DNA of 64,000 nt from Pectinatus haikarae. Lineage in GTDB: Bacteria > Bacillota > Negativicutes > Selenomonadales > Selenomonadaceae. Both the position numbers and the translations under genes were made by a program. Positions within the stretch are counted from its first letter, which is position 1, and each line of letters opens with the position of its first letter. The stretch lies in NCBI RefSeq assembly GCF_030813505.1, contig NZ_JAUSUE010000016.1; one strand, 5' to 3'. The notes under the pieces are model-generated. The model had not been told where the DNA came from. It ran no database searches and worked only from the letters and a program-made list of their open reading frames with translations. Below, piece after piece: positions 55,056 to 63,953 of this stretch.

Positions 55056-56432
55056 TCAACGACCTAAAAGACGCTTAAGATATCTTTTCTTTATCGCCTT
55101 CTGCAGATTTTTTTGTTCGGCCTCATGTATATATTTGCGTGCGAAAATATTGGGGATAGCCACTCCCACACCTATAGCCAATATGACAAGGCTTGCATTG
55201 ACACCATTTTGAACGGCCTGCACCAATTTTGCCTCAGTCATAATATCCGTATTGATGATCGCAAACATAAGCCTGTACATAAAAACTCCAGGCATCAACG
55301 GAATCACAGAAGGTATCACCAGAACATGCGCTGGCACATGGAACCAATGAACAGCCTTTATAGCAATAAAACTTATAACCATCGCACCAACAAGGGTCCC
55401 GACCGGCTGACCCATTGTCAGATCAAAATTCAAAAAATTGCGTATGCAGACAGCTATACTGCCCCCCAGACCGACAACCCATAAAAACTGCGGCGGTACG
55501 TTGAACATAGTGGAAAATCCCGCAGCGGCAATAAATGCAGCCACTGCATAAACCCAATAAGCATTTTCCGGACTAAAAGCAATATCGGTAAAATCAGCGA
55601 CATGACATATCTTTATTGCAAACACTATACCGAAACTCATGCTGCCTATCATCAAAACTGTATTTATTGCCCGCGTTGTACCGGCCGTAATATAATTATC
55701 GAGCAAATCGTCAATTGAATTTATCAGCGGAATACCCGGAACGATAAAAATAGCGCAGGTCAGCATGGGATGCCACGGCGTATCCGTATATGGAAGATAA
55801 CTGGCAAAATACGCACAAACCGTTGCGGCAAAGGCGGCAATAGCGATCCCCATATAAGTATTTATCTGCCATCGATCACATTTTATCCGCAGATAAACAC
55901 CTATAGCTGCACATACGGCAGTATAAAAAAATGCGGTCCAGTCACCGCCGAAAAGACGGCTTACCCCGCCGCAGGCCAGCGCCGCTCCTATGATTATTAT
56001 CAAAGGCGTATATCTTGGATCGCGCGACTCCAGCTTATCCAAAGCTCTTTCATACCTGTCCAGCGAAAAATCCTCTTCGATTGCTCTCCACGACAATCTG
56101 CTTATGCCTGCAAGCAGTGCCATGTTCACATTATGCTGACAGCACTTTTGAAACTTCGTGATCGAATAGCCATCCATGCTCACATTTATCATCAAAGTCG
56201 TGTACGTAACATGGATATTGCAGTACTCATCAGCAATATCCATGTATCCGGCTGTCCGTTTCATTGTCTTCACTATTCTATTTGTATCGGCCGCGTTTTC
56301 CATCAGAAGCTGCCCTGTACGCAAAATCAGGCGTATCTTCTTATCCATATCCGCCTTTTTCAGCTTCATTTTTTCATTATCTTGCTCAGTCAAAGTATAA
56401 CCACCTTTTTCCTTTTTATGCTTCATTCCCAA
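55056..56432 (-). CDS. Threonine/serine exporter family protein (ThrE type)
   Basis: A 458-residue membrane protein. The N-terminal DUF1212-type part has the soluble AADTNRIVKTMKRTAGYM segment and then RLSWRAIEEDFSLD; about ten hydrophobic helices follow, the last group forming the ThrE_2 part. A full-length fused ThrE exports threonine or serine in Corynebacterium. The start is unclear: TTG 56432 or ATG 56426 have little ribosome signal, while a TTG at 56393 follows AAGGTGG. It is a single gene convergent to the UPF0210 gene and divergent from the aminopeptidase. Confidence 0.9.
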   Translation of the reverse strand: MGMKHKKEKGGYTLTEQDNEKMKLKKADMDKKIRLILRTGQLLMENAADTNRIVKTMKRTAGYMDIADEYCNIHVTYTTLMINVSMDGYSITKFQKCCQHNVNMALLAGISRLSWRAIEEDFSLDRYERALDKLESRDPRYTPLIIIIGAALACGGVSRLFGGDWTAFFYTAVCAAIGVYLRIKCDRWQINTYMGIAIAAFAATVCAYFASYLPYTDTPWHPMLTCAIFIVPGIPLINSIDDLLDNYITAGTTRAINTVLMIGSMSFGIVFAIKICHVADFTDIAFSPENAYWVYAVAAFIAAAGFSTMFNVPPQFLWVVGLGGSIAVCIRNFLNFDLTMGQPVGTLVGAMVISFIAIKAVHWFHVPAHVLVIPSVIPLMPGVFMYRLMFAIINTDIMTEAKLVQAVQNGVNASLVILAIGVGVAIPNIFARKYIHEAEQKNLQKAIKKRYLKRLLGR

Positions 56433-56597
56433 TAAATTATTATTGCGGTAAAATTTCTATTAAATTCAAATATTGTCTTTTTCATATCACCGACAGACTA
56501 ATTCTTGCAAAATCATCTATTAAACAGGCTTTTGATTGCCAGATAAAAATATGAATAGTATAATGAAATTATATATTAGATTTAGGAGGAAATGAAT

Positions 56598-58001
56598 ATG
56601 GCAAAAACTGAAAATAAAAAAGAAAGTAAGAAATCCATTTGGGAAAAATATAATAAAAAAGAAAAAAAAGACATGCAGGTTCTCTGCGATGATTACCGAA
56701 GCTTTCTGACCGCGGGAAAAACAGAACGGGAATGTGTAAAAGAAATAATCCGCCAGGCCGAACAAAAAGGCTATCGTGATCTCAACACAGTGATCATCAA
56801 CAGAGAAGTTCTCAAACCCGGTGACAAAATTTATTCTGTATGTATGAAAAAATCTGTTGTCATGTTCAATATCGGCACAGAGCCGCTTGAAAACGGTTTG
56901 ACCATACTGGGGGCGCATATTGACAGCCCGCGTCTCGATGTTAAGCAAAACCCTCTCTATGAAGAAGGCGGTCTGGCCTATCTGGACACGCACTATTATG
57001 GCGGCATAAAAAAATATCAGTGGGTGACTCTGCCCTTGGCTATACATGGTGTGGTTGTCAAAAAAGATAAAACCGTCATTGATATCGTTATCGGCGAAAA
57101 AGAAGATGATCCCGTATTTTGCGTGACAGATCTGCTCATCCATCTCGCACAAGAACAAATGACAAAAAAAGCCTCTGAAGTCATTACCGGCGAATCCCTG
57201 GATCTGCTCTTTGGTTCCCTGCCGCTGAAGGGAGAAGAAAAGGATTCCGTAAAGGCAAATATCCTGGATATATTAAAAACTGCTTATGCTATTGAAGAAG
57301 ATGATCTGCTGTCTGCTGAACTTGAAATAGTACCCGCCGGCGGAGCAAGAGAGCTTGGTATTGACCGCAGCATGATAATCTCTTACGGTCAGGATGACCG
57401 CGTCTGCGCTTACACCTCTTTGGCTGCCATGCTGGAAACAGAAACCGTTGCCAAAACTGCCTGCTGTCTGCTGGTCGATAAAGAAGAGATCGGCAGTGTC
57501 GGCGCTACCGGCATGCAGTCAAAATTCTTTGAAAATGCACTGGCAGAACTGATGAATGCCCTTGGCGTATACAATGACCTGAATATGCGCCGCTGCCTCT
57601 CAAATTCTAAAATGCTTTCGTCAGATGTTACATCAGGCTATGATGCCTTGTACGCTTCATCCTTCGACAAAAAGAATATCGCCTACTTAGGAAAGGGAAT
57701 GGCTTTCAACAAATTCACCGGATCGCGCGGCAAATCAGGTTCCAACGATGCGAATGCTGAATATTTGGGAGAAATACGCGCTATGATGGACAAGCATAAA
57801 GTAAATATCCAATTTTCCGAACTTGGGCGTGTAGATTTAGGCGGCGGCGGTACTATTGCCTATATCATGGCACTATACGGCATGCAGGTTATTGACAGCG
57901 GTGTAGCTGTGCTCAATATGCACGCACCATGGGAAGTAACAAGCAAAATTGATATTTACGAAACGAAAAAGGGCTACAGCGCCTTTTTAGCCGAAGCATA
58001 A
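56598..58001 (+). CDS. M18 family aminopeptidase
   Basis: A 467-residue zinc aminopeptidase of the aminopeptidase I family. Metal-ligand regions visible: GAHIDSPRLDV, DDRVCAYTSLAAM, DKEEIGSVGATGM, DVTSGYD and LNMHAPWEV. It removes N-terminal residues, typically acidic or hydrophobic ones, in the cytoplasm. The ATG at 56598 is eight bases after AGGAGG; an earlier ATG is too close. The N-terminus is unusually lysine-rich (KKESKKSIWEKYNKKEKK), as in Firmicute members. Confidence 0.94.
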   Translation: MAKTENKKESKKSIWEKYNKKEKKDMQVLCDDYRSFLTAGKTERECVKEIIRQAEQKGYRDLNTVIINREVLKPGDKIYSVCMKKSVVMFNIGTEPLENGLTILGAHIDSPRLDVKQNPLYEEGGLAYLDTHYYGGIKKYQWVTLPLAIHGVVVKKDKTVIDIVIGEKEDDPVFCVTDLLIHLAQEQMTKKASEVITGESLDLLFGSLPLKGEEKDSVKANILDILKTAYAIEEDDLLSAELEIVPAGGARELGIDRSMIISYGQDDRVCAYTSLAAMLETETVAKTACCLLVDKEEIGSVGATGMQSKFFENALAELMNALGVYNDLNMRRCLSNSKMLSSDVTSGYDALYASSFDKKNIAYLGKGMAFNKFTGSRGKSGSNDANAEYLGEIRAMMDKHKVNIQFSELGRVDLGGGGTIAYIMALYGMQVIDSGVAVLNMHAPWEVTSKIDIYETKKGYSAFLAEA

Positions 58002-58031
58002 TCACTCTATCGATTACTTTGGTTATATTTC

Positions 58032-58754
58032 CTATATTTTTCCGAAATCATGCCAACAAAAATATATGCCTAAAATACCTTTTTCCACCTGAACTGTACA
58101 TTCTTCGGTGCCTTGCAATATATTACTCACCGCATAAGGCATTTTTTGCAGCAATGTGACTTTATCCAAGGGCCATTTTGTCCCATTTATACTGACTCCC
58201 CTGCAAACATTGCTGAAAGGCAGCAGCGAAATGCTCAGAGGCCTTTGTCCGCATCGGAATGACATATGCCCATCCTTCAAATAGAACAGTGTTTCCTTAT
58301 CATCAGCGGCGCACAGCCTCACGTTTTTATTTGAGAGCCCTGATAATGAAAACAAACTGCTGAACAGATGATCAAATCGCCCACCCCATACTCCTGTCAG
58401 GATTATATCCGCGCATATACAGCGCTCTGTTATTTTTTGCAGGGCCAGCTGTGTATCCGTTAGATCCTTATCAGAAGGAAAAGACATAAAAGGCACACCT
58501 GCTGATTTTGCCCATTGCCAGTTTGCCTTATCTGCACTGTCTCCGTCACCGAGTATGAAATCCGGCTTCAGGCCAGCTTTTATACATATATCCAAGCCAT
58601 GATCAGCACAATATATTATTCTGTCTGCGGCTGCTCTTCGTATCCATGAAATATGAGGTGTCCTTCCCCCTGCGATAAGCAATATTTTTTTAAAGTCTCC
58701 AGCCATTTTCTTTTGGTCCGGAACCAGTTCAGGCATCAAAAATTTATCCGACAT
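58032..58754 (-). CDS. thiN: Thiamine pyrophosphokinase
   Basis: A 240-residue enzyme that converts thiamine to thiamine pyrophosphate. Motifs: AGGRTPHISWI near the N-terminus, CADHGLDICIKAGLKPDFILGDGDS, FPSDKDLTDTQLAL (nucleotide and metal site), and GVWGGRFDHLFSS. Matches the bacterial ThiN family in length and order. TPP made here is the cofactor of the NifJ enzyme. Convergent with the aminopeptidase; no thiamine riboswitch seen upstream. Confidence 0.93.
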   Translation of the reverse strand: MSDKFLMPELVPDQKKMAGDFKKILLIAGGRTPHISWIRRAAADRIIYCADHGLDICIKAGLKPDFILGDGDSADKANWQWAKSAGVPFMSFPSDKDLTDTQLALQKITERCICADIILTGVWGGRFDHLFSSLFSLSGLSNKNVRLCAADDKETLFYLKDGHMSFRCGQRPLSISLLPFSNVCRGVSINGTKWPLDKVTLLQKMPYAVSNILQGTEECTVQVEKGILGIYFCWHDFGKI

Positions 58755-58865
58755 ATTATTTGCTCCTTATATTTACAAAAAAGTCCCCGACTTTTTTTCT
58801 CTGTTATCCATGATTTATAGATTTATAATATTCTTGCCGCATCAACGGCAGATCGGAGGCCTACT

Positions 58866-59540
58866 ATGATAAACTTCAAATTTTATGGTCATTCCTGCTT
58901 CTCTTTAAATACAGATAAGGAAACTATCCTTGTTGATCCTTTTTTTAAGGACAACCCACAGACCAATATAAATCCGCAGGATATAGATTGTCAATATATC
59001 CTGGTCAGCCATGCTCACTTTGATCATTTAGGGGATGCCGCTGTCATTGCCGAAAGAACCGGTGCCACACTGATAGCCATTCCTGAAGTACTCAATCTAT
59101 GCCAAGGTGTAAAAAACGTCCGTCCTATGAATATAGGCGGATCGACGTCTCTCCCCTTCGGTTCAGTCCGGATGACCACCGCCATTCACAGCAGCGGTGT
59201 TGCCGGAGGACTGGCATGCGGCTTTGTTATAAGGTTTAACGCCGGACCTACTGTTTATTATTCCGGAGACACAGCCCTATTTTCCGATATGCAGATAATC
59301 GGTGCGAAAGAAAAAATAGAATATGCCATCCTGCCGATAGGAGATAATTTTACCATGGGCAAAGAAGACGCTGCTCGTGCCGCTCAAATGCTCAGAGCGC
59401 ATAACGTCATCCCCATCCACTACAACACATGGCCCGCTATTGAACAGGATCCCAACGTCTTCAAACAAATTGCTGAAAGTTTGGCGGCAGTGAAAGTTCA
59501 TATTGTCGCTCCCGGAGAATCCATGGAACTGATAAAATAA
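58866..59540 (+). CDS. UPF0173 metal-dependent hydrolase
   Basis: A 224-residue metallo-beta-lactamase-fold protein. Zinc ligands are in SHAHFDHLGD (His49, His51, Asp53, His54), IHSSGVAGG, YYSGDTALF and IPIHYNTWP. Known as YtkL in Bacillus; substrate unknown. Its stop codon overlaps the miaA start (TAATG), so the two are co-translated. Confidence 0.94.
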   Translation: MINFKFYGHSCFSLNTDKETILVDPFFKDNPQTNINPQDIDCQYILVSHAHFDHLGDAAVIAERTGATLIAIPEVLNLCQGVKNVRPMNIGGSTSLPFGSVRMTTAIHSSGVAGGLACGFVIRFNAGPTVYYSGDTALFSDMQIIGAKEKIEYAILPIGDNFTMGKEDAARAAQMLRAHNVIPIHYNTWPAIEQDPNVFKQIAESLAAVKVHIVAPGESMELIK

Positions 59541-60496
59541 TGGCCACAGAAAACCAAGAGAAAAAACGCGTCATTGTTATCCTCGGTCCGACTGCCGTGG
59601 GAAAAACTGAACTCAGCTTGATGCTGGCCAAGTATCTGCACACAGAAATCATTTCGGGCGATTCTATGCTGGTCTACAATGGACTTGATATTGGCACGGC
59701 GAAGCCCAGCAAGACAGAGCTGTGTGAAATCCGGCATCATCTCATAGATATTCTGCCTCCTCAAGCGGCCTTCAATGTCACTTCTTTTTGCGATAAGGCA
59801 GATGCGTTGATAAATAAACTTAACGCTCAGCATAAGATTCCCATAATAGCCGGCGGTACAGGTCTCTACATTAAATCACTGCTTGAAGGCTATAATTTCA
59901 ATCAGGCACCGGAAAATCCTCCACTTCGTTCACAGCTGCAAACTCTTGCTGAAAAGTACGGCAGAGAACATGTTTTATCAATGTTAGCAAAAGTAGACCC
60001 AGACACGGCCTCCAGACTGCATATCAATAATTTTCGGCGTATAATCCGAGCGCTGGAAGTCTATGAATACAATAAAGATACTATCTCACGCGACAAATTC
60101 TCACCAGATGGAAACTCACGCTATAATGCTGTAATCATAGGACTCAATCGGCAGCGAAGCGATTTATACGAACGAATAAACAGACGGGTAGATGTAATGA
60201 TGGAGTCTGGCTGGCTTTCCGAGGTAGACCGTTTGCTGAAAGACGGTGTTTCCCGCTCCAGCCAATCCATGCAGGCAATCGGTTATAAACAGCTGGCGGC
60301 ATATCTGGCAGGAGAAAAAAATCTTTCCTGCACCATTGATGAAATAAAAAAATCAACACGCCATTTTGCAAAAAGACAGCTGACATGGTATCGTAAAATG
60401 CCTTATATCAACTGGTTTTGGACAGATAAAACTGCAACTGACGTCTTGGCCGAAGAAGTTCACAAATTCATAATCCAAAAATTTGACTACGAATAA
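59540..60496 (+). CDS. miaA: tRNA dimethylallyltransferase
   Basis: A 318-residue enzyme that puts a dimethylallyl group on A37 of tRNAs reading U-starting codons. P-loop GPTAVGKT (16-23), SGDSMLVYNGLDIGTAKP, IAGGTGLYIKSLLEGY and the tRNA-binding QAIGYKQLAAYL are intact. Followed by hfq, the classic miaA-hfq order. Confidence 0.97.
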   Translation: MATENQEKKRVIVILGPTAVGKTELSLMLAKYLHTEIISGDSMLVYNGLDIGTAKPSKTELCEIRHHLIDILPPQAAFNVTSFCDKADALINKLNAQHKIPIIAGGTGLYIKSLLEGYNFNQAPENPPLRSQLQTLAEKYGREHVLSMLAKVDPDTASRLHINNFRRIIRALEVYEYNKDTISRDKFSPDGNSRYNAVIIGLNRQRSDLYERINRRVDVMMESGWLSEVDRLLKDGVSRSSQSMQAIGYKQLAAYLAGEKNLSCTIDEIKKSTRHFAKRQLTWYRKMPYINWFWTDKTATDVLAEEVHKFIIQKFDYE

Positions 60497-60549
60497 AAAT
60501 TAAATTATAATATTCCTAAATTATCGTTGAATTCTGGGAGGAAAATTTA

Positions 60550-60801
60550 TTGAAAGCTATTAATCTGCAGGATGCTTTTTTGAACCAGGCCCGCAAGGAA
60601 AATATAAGTGTCACCATTTATCTTGTCAATGGCTTCCAGCTGCGCGGCAACGTGACAGGCTTTGACAATTTTACCGTTATATTAGACAGCAACGGCAAGC
60701 AGCAATTGGTATATAAACATGCTATTTCCACAATTACGCCAATGCATCCCTTATCTATGAATTACACAACCGAAAAAAAAGATTCCGATACTCATATTTG
60801 A
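60550..60801 (+). CDS. hfq: RNA-binding protein Hfq
   Basis: An 83-residue Sm-like RNA chaperone. Sm1: NLQDAFLNQARKENISVTIY (Gln8 contacts U-rich RNA) and GFQLRGNVTGFDNFTVIL; Sm2: YKHAIST with Lys56-His57. Start is TTG at 60550 after GGGAGGAAAA. It pairs small RNAs with mRNAs, so the unidentified RNA at 5037-5167 could be a client. Ends in a strong terminator. Confidence 0.97.
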   Translation: MKAINLQDAFLNQARKENISVTIYLVNGFQLRGNVTGFDNFTVILDSNGKQQLVYKHAISTITPMHPLSMNYTTEKKDSDTHI

Positions 60802-60828
60802 AGATCCGGTATACCATTTCATCGCGAA

Positions 60829-60866
60829 AATATCGCTGACCATATATTTGTGGCCAGCGATATTTT
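60829..60866 (+). terminator. Bidirectional terminator between hfq and the TetR gene
   Basis: AATATCGCTGaCCA and TGGcCAGCGATATT form a stem with an 8-base loop, followed by eight Ts on the plus strand and TTTT on the minus strand. Confidence 0.9.
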
Positions 60867-60880
60867 TTTTGTACAATCCT

Positions 60881-61459
60881 TTAAATCTTTTTGCATTTTC
60901 TGGAAATAATTAACACTCCCTCATTAATTCCCAGGAGTTTTTCCAACAAGGTGATCGTAATAGAACGTTTTTTTTCAAATATATCATCTTCCTCTTTTTG
61001 ATGAACTGAATTTAAAAGTACGGAAAAAATATTCCAAAAAAATGATATAACCTCATCTATGTGAACAATACTCATAGTTTTTTCAAAAACTCCCTGTTTT
61101 AGAATATCCCGCAATATAGGATTCAACAAAATTTGTGATTTGTACCATAATTTTGTCGCAAGTTCTCCATGATCATCCTTTTCGAGATTGATGACTATAT
61201 TATCAATAGAATGCGGCACAAAAAATTCATGCATTAAAAACTGCAGTTTATCCAAAGCTGATTTCTGAGAAAACTCTGTTTTTATGGCATCTGCCACCTG
61301 CATGAGATATTGTTCGACAATTGCAAACAATATAGATTCTTTAGTTGGAAAATAATAATAGAAAGTAGCCTTGGCAATATTGGCTTTTTTAGTAATATCA
61401 ATAATCATTGTCTTCTCATAGCCAACTGTATCGAACAGTTCAAAAGCGGCATCTATCAA
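60881..61459 (-). CDS. TetR family transcriptional regulator
   Basis: At least 192 residues. The helix-turn-helix is IDITKKANIAKATFYYYFPTKESILF, preceded by AAFELFDTVGYEKTM; the C-terminal ligand domain is not informative. Start is problematic. The first conventional codon is the TTG at 61459, which cuts into helix 1 and has a poor ribosome site. A perfect AGGAGG at about 61502-61507 instead points to ATT (61495) or ATC (61492), which would add RNESAKRKRQ-type residues normal for the family; an in-frame TAG lies just before. It is divergent from the lipid A acyltransferase gene, with a 17-bp inverted repeat over that gene's promoter that is its likely operator. Confidence 0.88.
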   Translation of the reverse strand: MIDAAFELFDTVGYEKTMIIDITKKANIAKATFYYYFPTKESILFAIVEQYLMQVADAIKTEFSQKSALDKLQFLMHEFFVPHSIDNIVINLEKDDHGELATKLWYKSQILLNPILRDILKQGVFEKTMSIVHIDEVISFFWNIFSVLLNSVHQKEEDDIFEKKRSITITLLEKLLGINEGVLIISRKCKKI

Positions 61460-61644
61460 TTGTCTTTTCCGTTTGGCAGACTCGTTTCTGATAATGAATT
61501 CCTCCTAAATGTCAAATTCAATTACACTCCACATAATATGGCAATAGTAAAATATATTCAAAGGAATACTACTATTATTTTAAAGAAAATGCAAGTACCA
61601 TACCCTTCTGTTTAGTTGTTCATTATACGATTTTTAAAGATATC

Positions 61645-61673
61645 TTGACATAGTCGACCCGGGTTGATAAAAT
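61645..61673 (+). promoter_or_regulatory. Promoter of the lipid A acyltransferase gene
   Basis: TTGACA (61645-61650) and TAAAAT (61668-61673) are 17 bases apart. The -35 box is perfect, and the spacer and -10 lie within the inverted repeat at 61652-61693. Confidence 0.75.
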
Positions 61674-61693
61674 ATAATCAACCCGGGTCGACT
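61652..61693. promoter_or_regulatory. Perfect 17-bp inverted repeat, likely TetR operator
   Basis: AGTCGACCCGGGTTGAT (61652-61668), an 8-base AT spacer, then its exact complement ATCAACCCGGGTCGACT (61677-61693). GC-rich arms in an AT-rich intergenic region, placed on top of the promoter between the TetR gene and the acyltransferase gene: a classic autoregulated repressor arrangement. Confidence 0.75.
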
Positions 61694-61768
61694 AATAATC
61701 TTAATCAATAATATTAATAATATGATCAAAAACCTGAAAATTACTTTCTATTGTAAAGGTGGGAGTCA

Positions 61769-62635
61769 ATGGTAAATATCCTGTTGGTGACTATAAGTAA
61801 AATTCTTTTTCATTTACCTGGTGAGAGCAAACTAAAATTTGGCAGCCTATTAGGAACATTTGCATGGTTTTTTCTCCCCAAACGCAAGAAAAAAATGATG
61901 GAACAAAATATTTGCGAGACATTATGCATGTCCTCAGAGCAGGCTCATGCAATAAGTAAAGCCAGTTTTGTAAGATTTGGCTGCATGCTTGTTGATTTTC
62001 TGCAATATCCCAGTTTTTCTGAAAAAAATATAGCAAGATCGGTAACATTTGAGGGACTGGAACATTTGAATGCCGCTCTAGCCGAAAAAAAAGGAGCTGT
62101 CATGGTTGCCGGACATTGCGGAAATTGGGAATTACTCGGTGCGGCACTCGCTTATAAAGGCTTCCCTATGGTCGCAGTGACAAAACGGCAAAAAAATAAT
62201 AAATTCGAACGATTCCTCAATATGTATCGCAGTATGCCTTCAAAAGGAATAGTACTTTACAAGGAGGAACTGCGCAAAGTGATCAGAATGTTAAGAGGCA
62301 ATAAAATACCCTTGATCTTTATCGATATTGACGGCAAGGATACCGGTGTATTTATCAAATTTCTCGGTCGCCGGACGTCCACTCCTCCGGGAGCAGCGAT
62401 ACTTGCCCAAATGTGCAGCTGTCCGATTATTCCGGCATTTATTAAACAGGACAGTAGAGGAATCCATCATATAAAAATTTGTGAACCGCTTTGGCTAGAA
62501 AAAAGGGAAGATACTGATACAGCTGTATATGATATGATGCAGCATATATCATTTTTATTGGAAAATCGTATAAGAAATTTTCCGGAAGACTGGTTCTGGC
62601 TCTATAATCGTTGGAAAACAAAAAATAGAAAATAA
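61769..62635 (+). CDS. Lysophospholipid/lipid A acyltransferase (LpxL/HtrB-like)
   Basis: A 288-residue membrane-associated acyltransferase. The catalytic HX4E motif is HCGNWE (His116, Glu121), inside GHCGNWELLGAALAYKG; VAVTKRQKNNKFERF and RRTSTPPGAAILAQ are also typical, and the N-terminus has one hydrophobic helix. LpxL enzymes add a secondary acyl chain to Kdo2-lipid A, consistent with a Gram-negative envelope. AAGGTGGGAG precedes the ATG. It seems to be the first gene of a unit under the TetR operator. Which acyl position it serves cannot be told. Confidence 0.9.
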   Translation: MVNILLVTISKILFHLPGESKLKFGSLLGTFAWFFLPKRKKKMMEQNICETLCMSSEQAHAISKASFVRFGCMLVDFLQYPSFSEKNIARSVTFEGLEHLNAALAEKKGAVMVAGHCGNWELLGAALAYKGFPMVAVTKRQKNNKFERFLNMYRSMPSKGIVLYKEELRKVIRMLRGNKIPLIFIDIDGKDTGVFIKFLGRRTSTPPGAAILAQMCSCPIIPAFIKQDSRGIHHIKICEPLWLEKREDTDTAVYDMMQHISFLLENRIRNFPEDWFWLYNRWKTKNRK

Positions 62636-62652
62636 AAAGGCAGGTAAGTAAA

Positions 62653-63090
62653 ATGAGCTACATAAATAAATTGACGATGGTCGCTTTTATCGCCGCAGTG
62701 CAATTTTCCTCTGGCACAGTTCATGCTTCAGCAGATACGAAAATTCACACAAACATCGACCCGGACAACAGCATCAGCTATCTCACAGAAAATGATACGT
62801 ACAGTTCATTCCCTGGATCATCGCATGAAAATAACCTTCAATCAGGCAATAGGCAAAAACCTCAATATGATCGTGCAAAGGATAGAAACCGCAGGGATGA
62901 ATATGAAAAACGCATGAGAAATGAAAATGAACGTCATGAGAGAGAAATGAGACGGCGTCCGCATGAAACACAGCATGAATGGAGAGAACGGCAAAAACGT
63001 GAAGACAAACGTCACAAACGCGAACTTGAACAGCTCAGATCAATTTTTACTCGTGTCATTTCCGATATTTTGGTAAACCGCCATAAATGA
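62653..63090 (+). CDS. Secreted highly charged protein of unknown function (145 aa)
   Basis: Not recognised. A signal peptide (hydrophobic MVAFIAAVQFSSGTV, cleavage expected after HASA near residue 27) is followed by a polar stretch and then a long Arg/Lys/Glu-rich helix (about residues 67-130: KDRNRRDEYEKRMRNE, RHEREMRRRP), likely a coiled coil. It lies 17 bases after the acyltransferase gene and 51 before the LptA-like gene, so it belongs to the envelope operon. A periplasmic structural or LPS-binding role is possible but unsupported. Confidence 0.8.
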   Translation: MSYINKLTMVAFIAAVQFSSGTVHASADTKIHTNIDPDNSISYLTENDTYSSFPGSSHENNLQSGNRQKPQYDRAKDRNRRDEYEKRMRNENERHEREMRRRPHETQHEWRERQKREDKRHKRELEQLRSIFTRVISDILVNRHK

Positions 63091-63141
63091 CAGCACTAGC
63101 AAGACAGCTATTATTACCTGAAAATTTTTACGGAGGTTTTT

Positions 63142-63684
63142 ATGCGTATACGAAAAATATTTTATACACTGGTACTGATAATGCTTTTTTACACATGCGC
63201 GGCATCTGCTTCGCCTAAAATCACCGCGGATAATACTAACTTTGATATTTTATCCGGGACATATAAACTAAATGGCAATGTACGTGTTGAGACCGACAAA
63301 TTTCTCGTAACTGCCGGAGCGGCTCAGGTAAATCTTACGTCCTTTGAGGTATGGGCACAAAAAAATATAAAATGTGTTTACGGCGGCAATGACAGCGGTT
63401 CATCTGTAATAAATTTCAGTGGCAGCGACTTATACGGTTCATGGCGCACAAAAACTATAATCGTAAAAGGCGGAACCGATTTTTCCTGCGAAAATCTGTT
63501 TGTAAAAGCGGACCAGACTTCCTTCAACTGGGAAACTAAAATTGCTGATTTTTCCGGCAATGTAATAGTACAGCAGGATGGAAAAACTGAAAAATACGAT
63601 GAAATCAAATATAATTTGAATGAAAAAAAATTTTTGGAGCATGATATTGATATTTCCGTCGTAAAGCAGAAATTAAAAACATAA
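63142..63684 (+). CDS. LptA/OstA-like LPS-transport periplasmic protein
   Basis: A 180-residue protein with signal peptide (cleavage near SAS, residue 24) and the OstA-type beta pattern: ITADNTNFDILSGTYKLNGNVRVET, DKFLVTAGAAQVN, FSCENLFVKADQTSF and TKIADFSGNVIVQQDGKT-like repeats. LptA forms the bridge carrying LPS across the periplasm. CGGAGG precedes the ATG. No other lpt genes are in the window, so it may be a second LptA/LptC-like factor. Family call is good; exact role is inference. Confidence 0.85.
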   Translation: MRIRKIFYTLVLIMLFYTCAASASPKITADNTNFDILSGTYKLNGNVRVETDKFLVTAGAAQVNLTSFEVWAQKNIKCVYGGNDSGSSVINFSGSDLYGSWRTKTIIVKGGTDFSCENLFVKADQTSFNWETKIADFSGNVIVQQDGKTEKYDEIKYNLNEKKFLEHDIDISVVKQKLKT

Positions 63685-63953
63685 TAATTATTAACAGTAC
63701 CCTGATCTTCATTATCTTGACATGATTTTTTAATATATGGAAAAAAGAATTGCCTATAAAATTTAATCTTGTTCTCTGATAATCCCCTTAAACAGGAAAT
63801 TATTTTCAACCAGTGGGCAAGTTTATTTATAAAAAGCCAATTTCTTCTTGGTAAACACATATTTTATGGCAGTTTTATGAAACTTCCTATGTTTTTTTAT
63901 TTTAACGTAAATTGCAATAGCAAATTGAACACTTTGGTAAAATGCCGATGATC
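63685..63953. other. Gene-free interval
   Basis: No coding frame, promoter pair or clear hairpin that I can support; AT-rich. Confidence 0.5.

Noticed and set aside
56520..57158. 212-aa open frame antisense to the M18 aminopeptidase
   Set aside because: Overlaps a conserved enzyme gene; Phe-rich low-quality translation without motifs.
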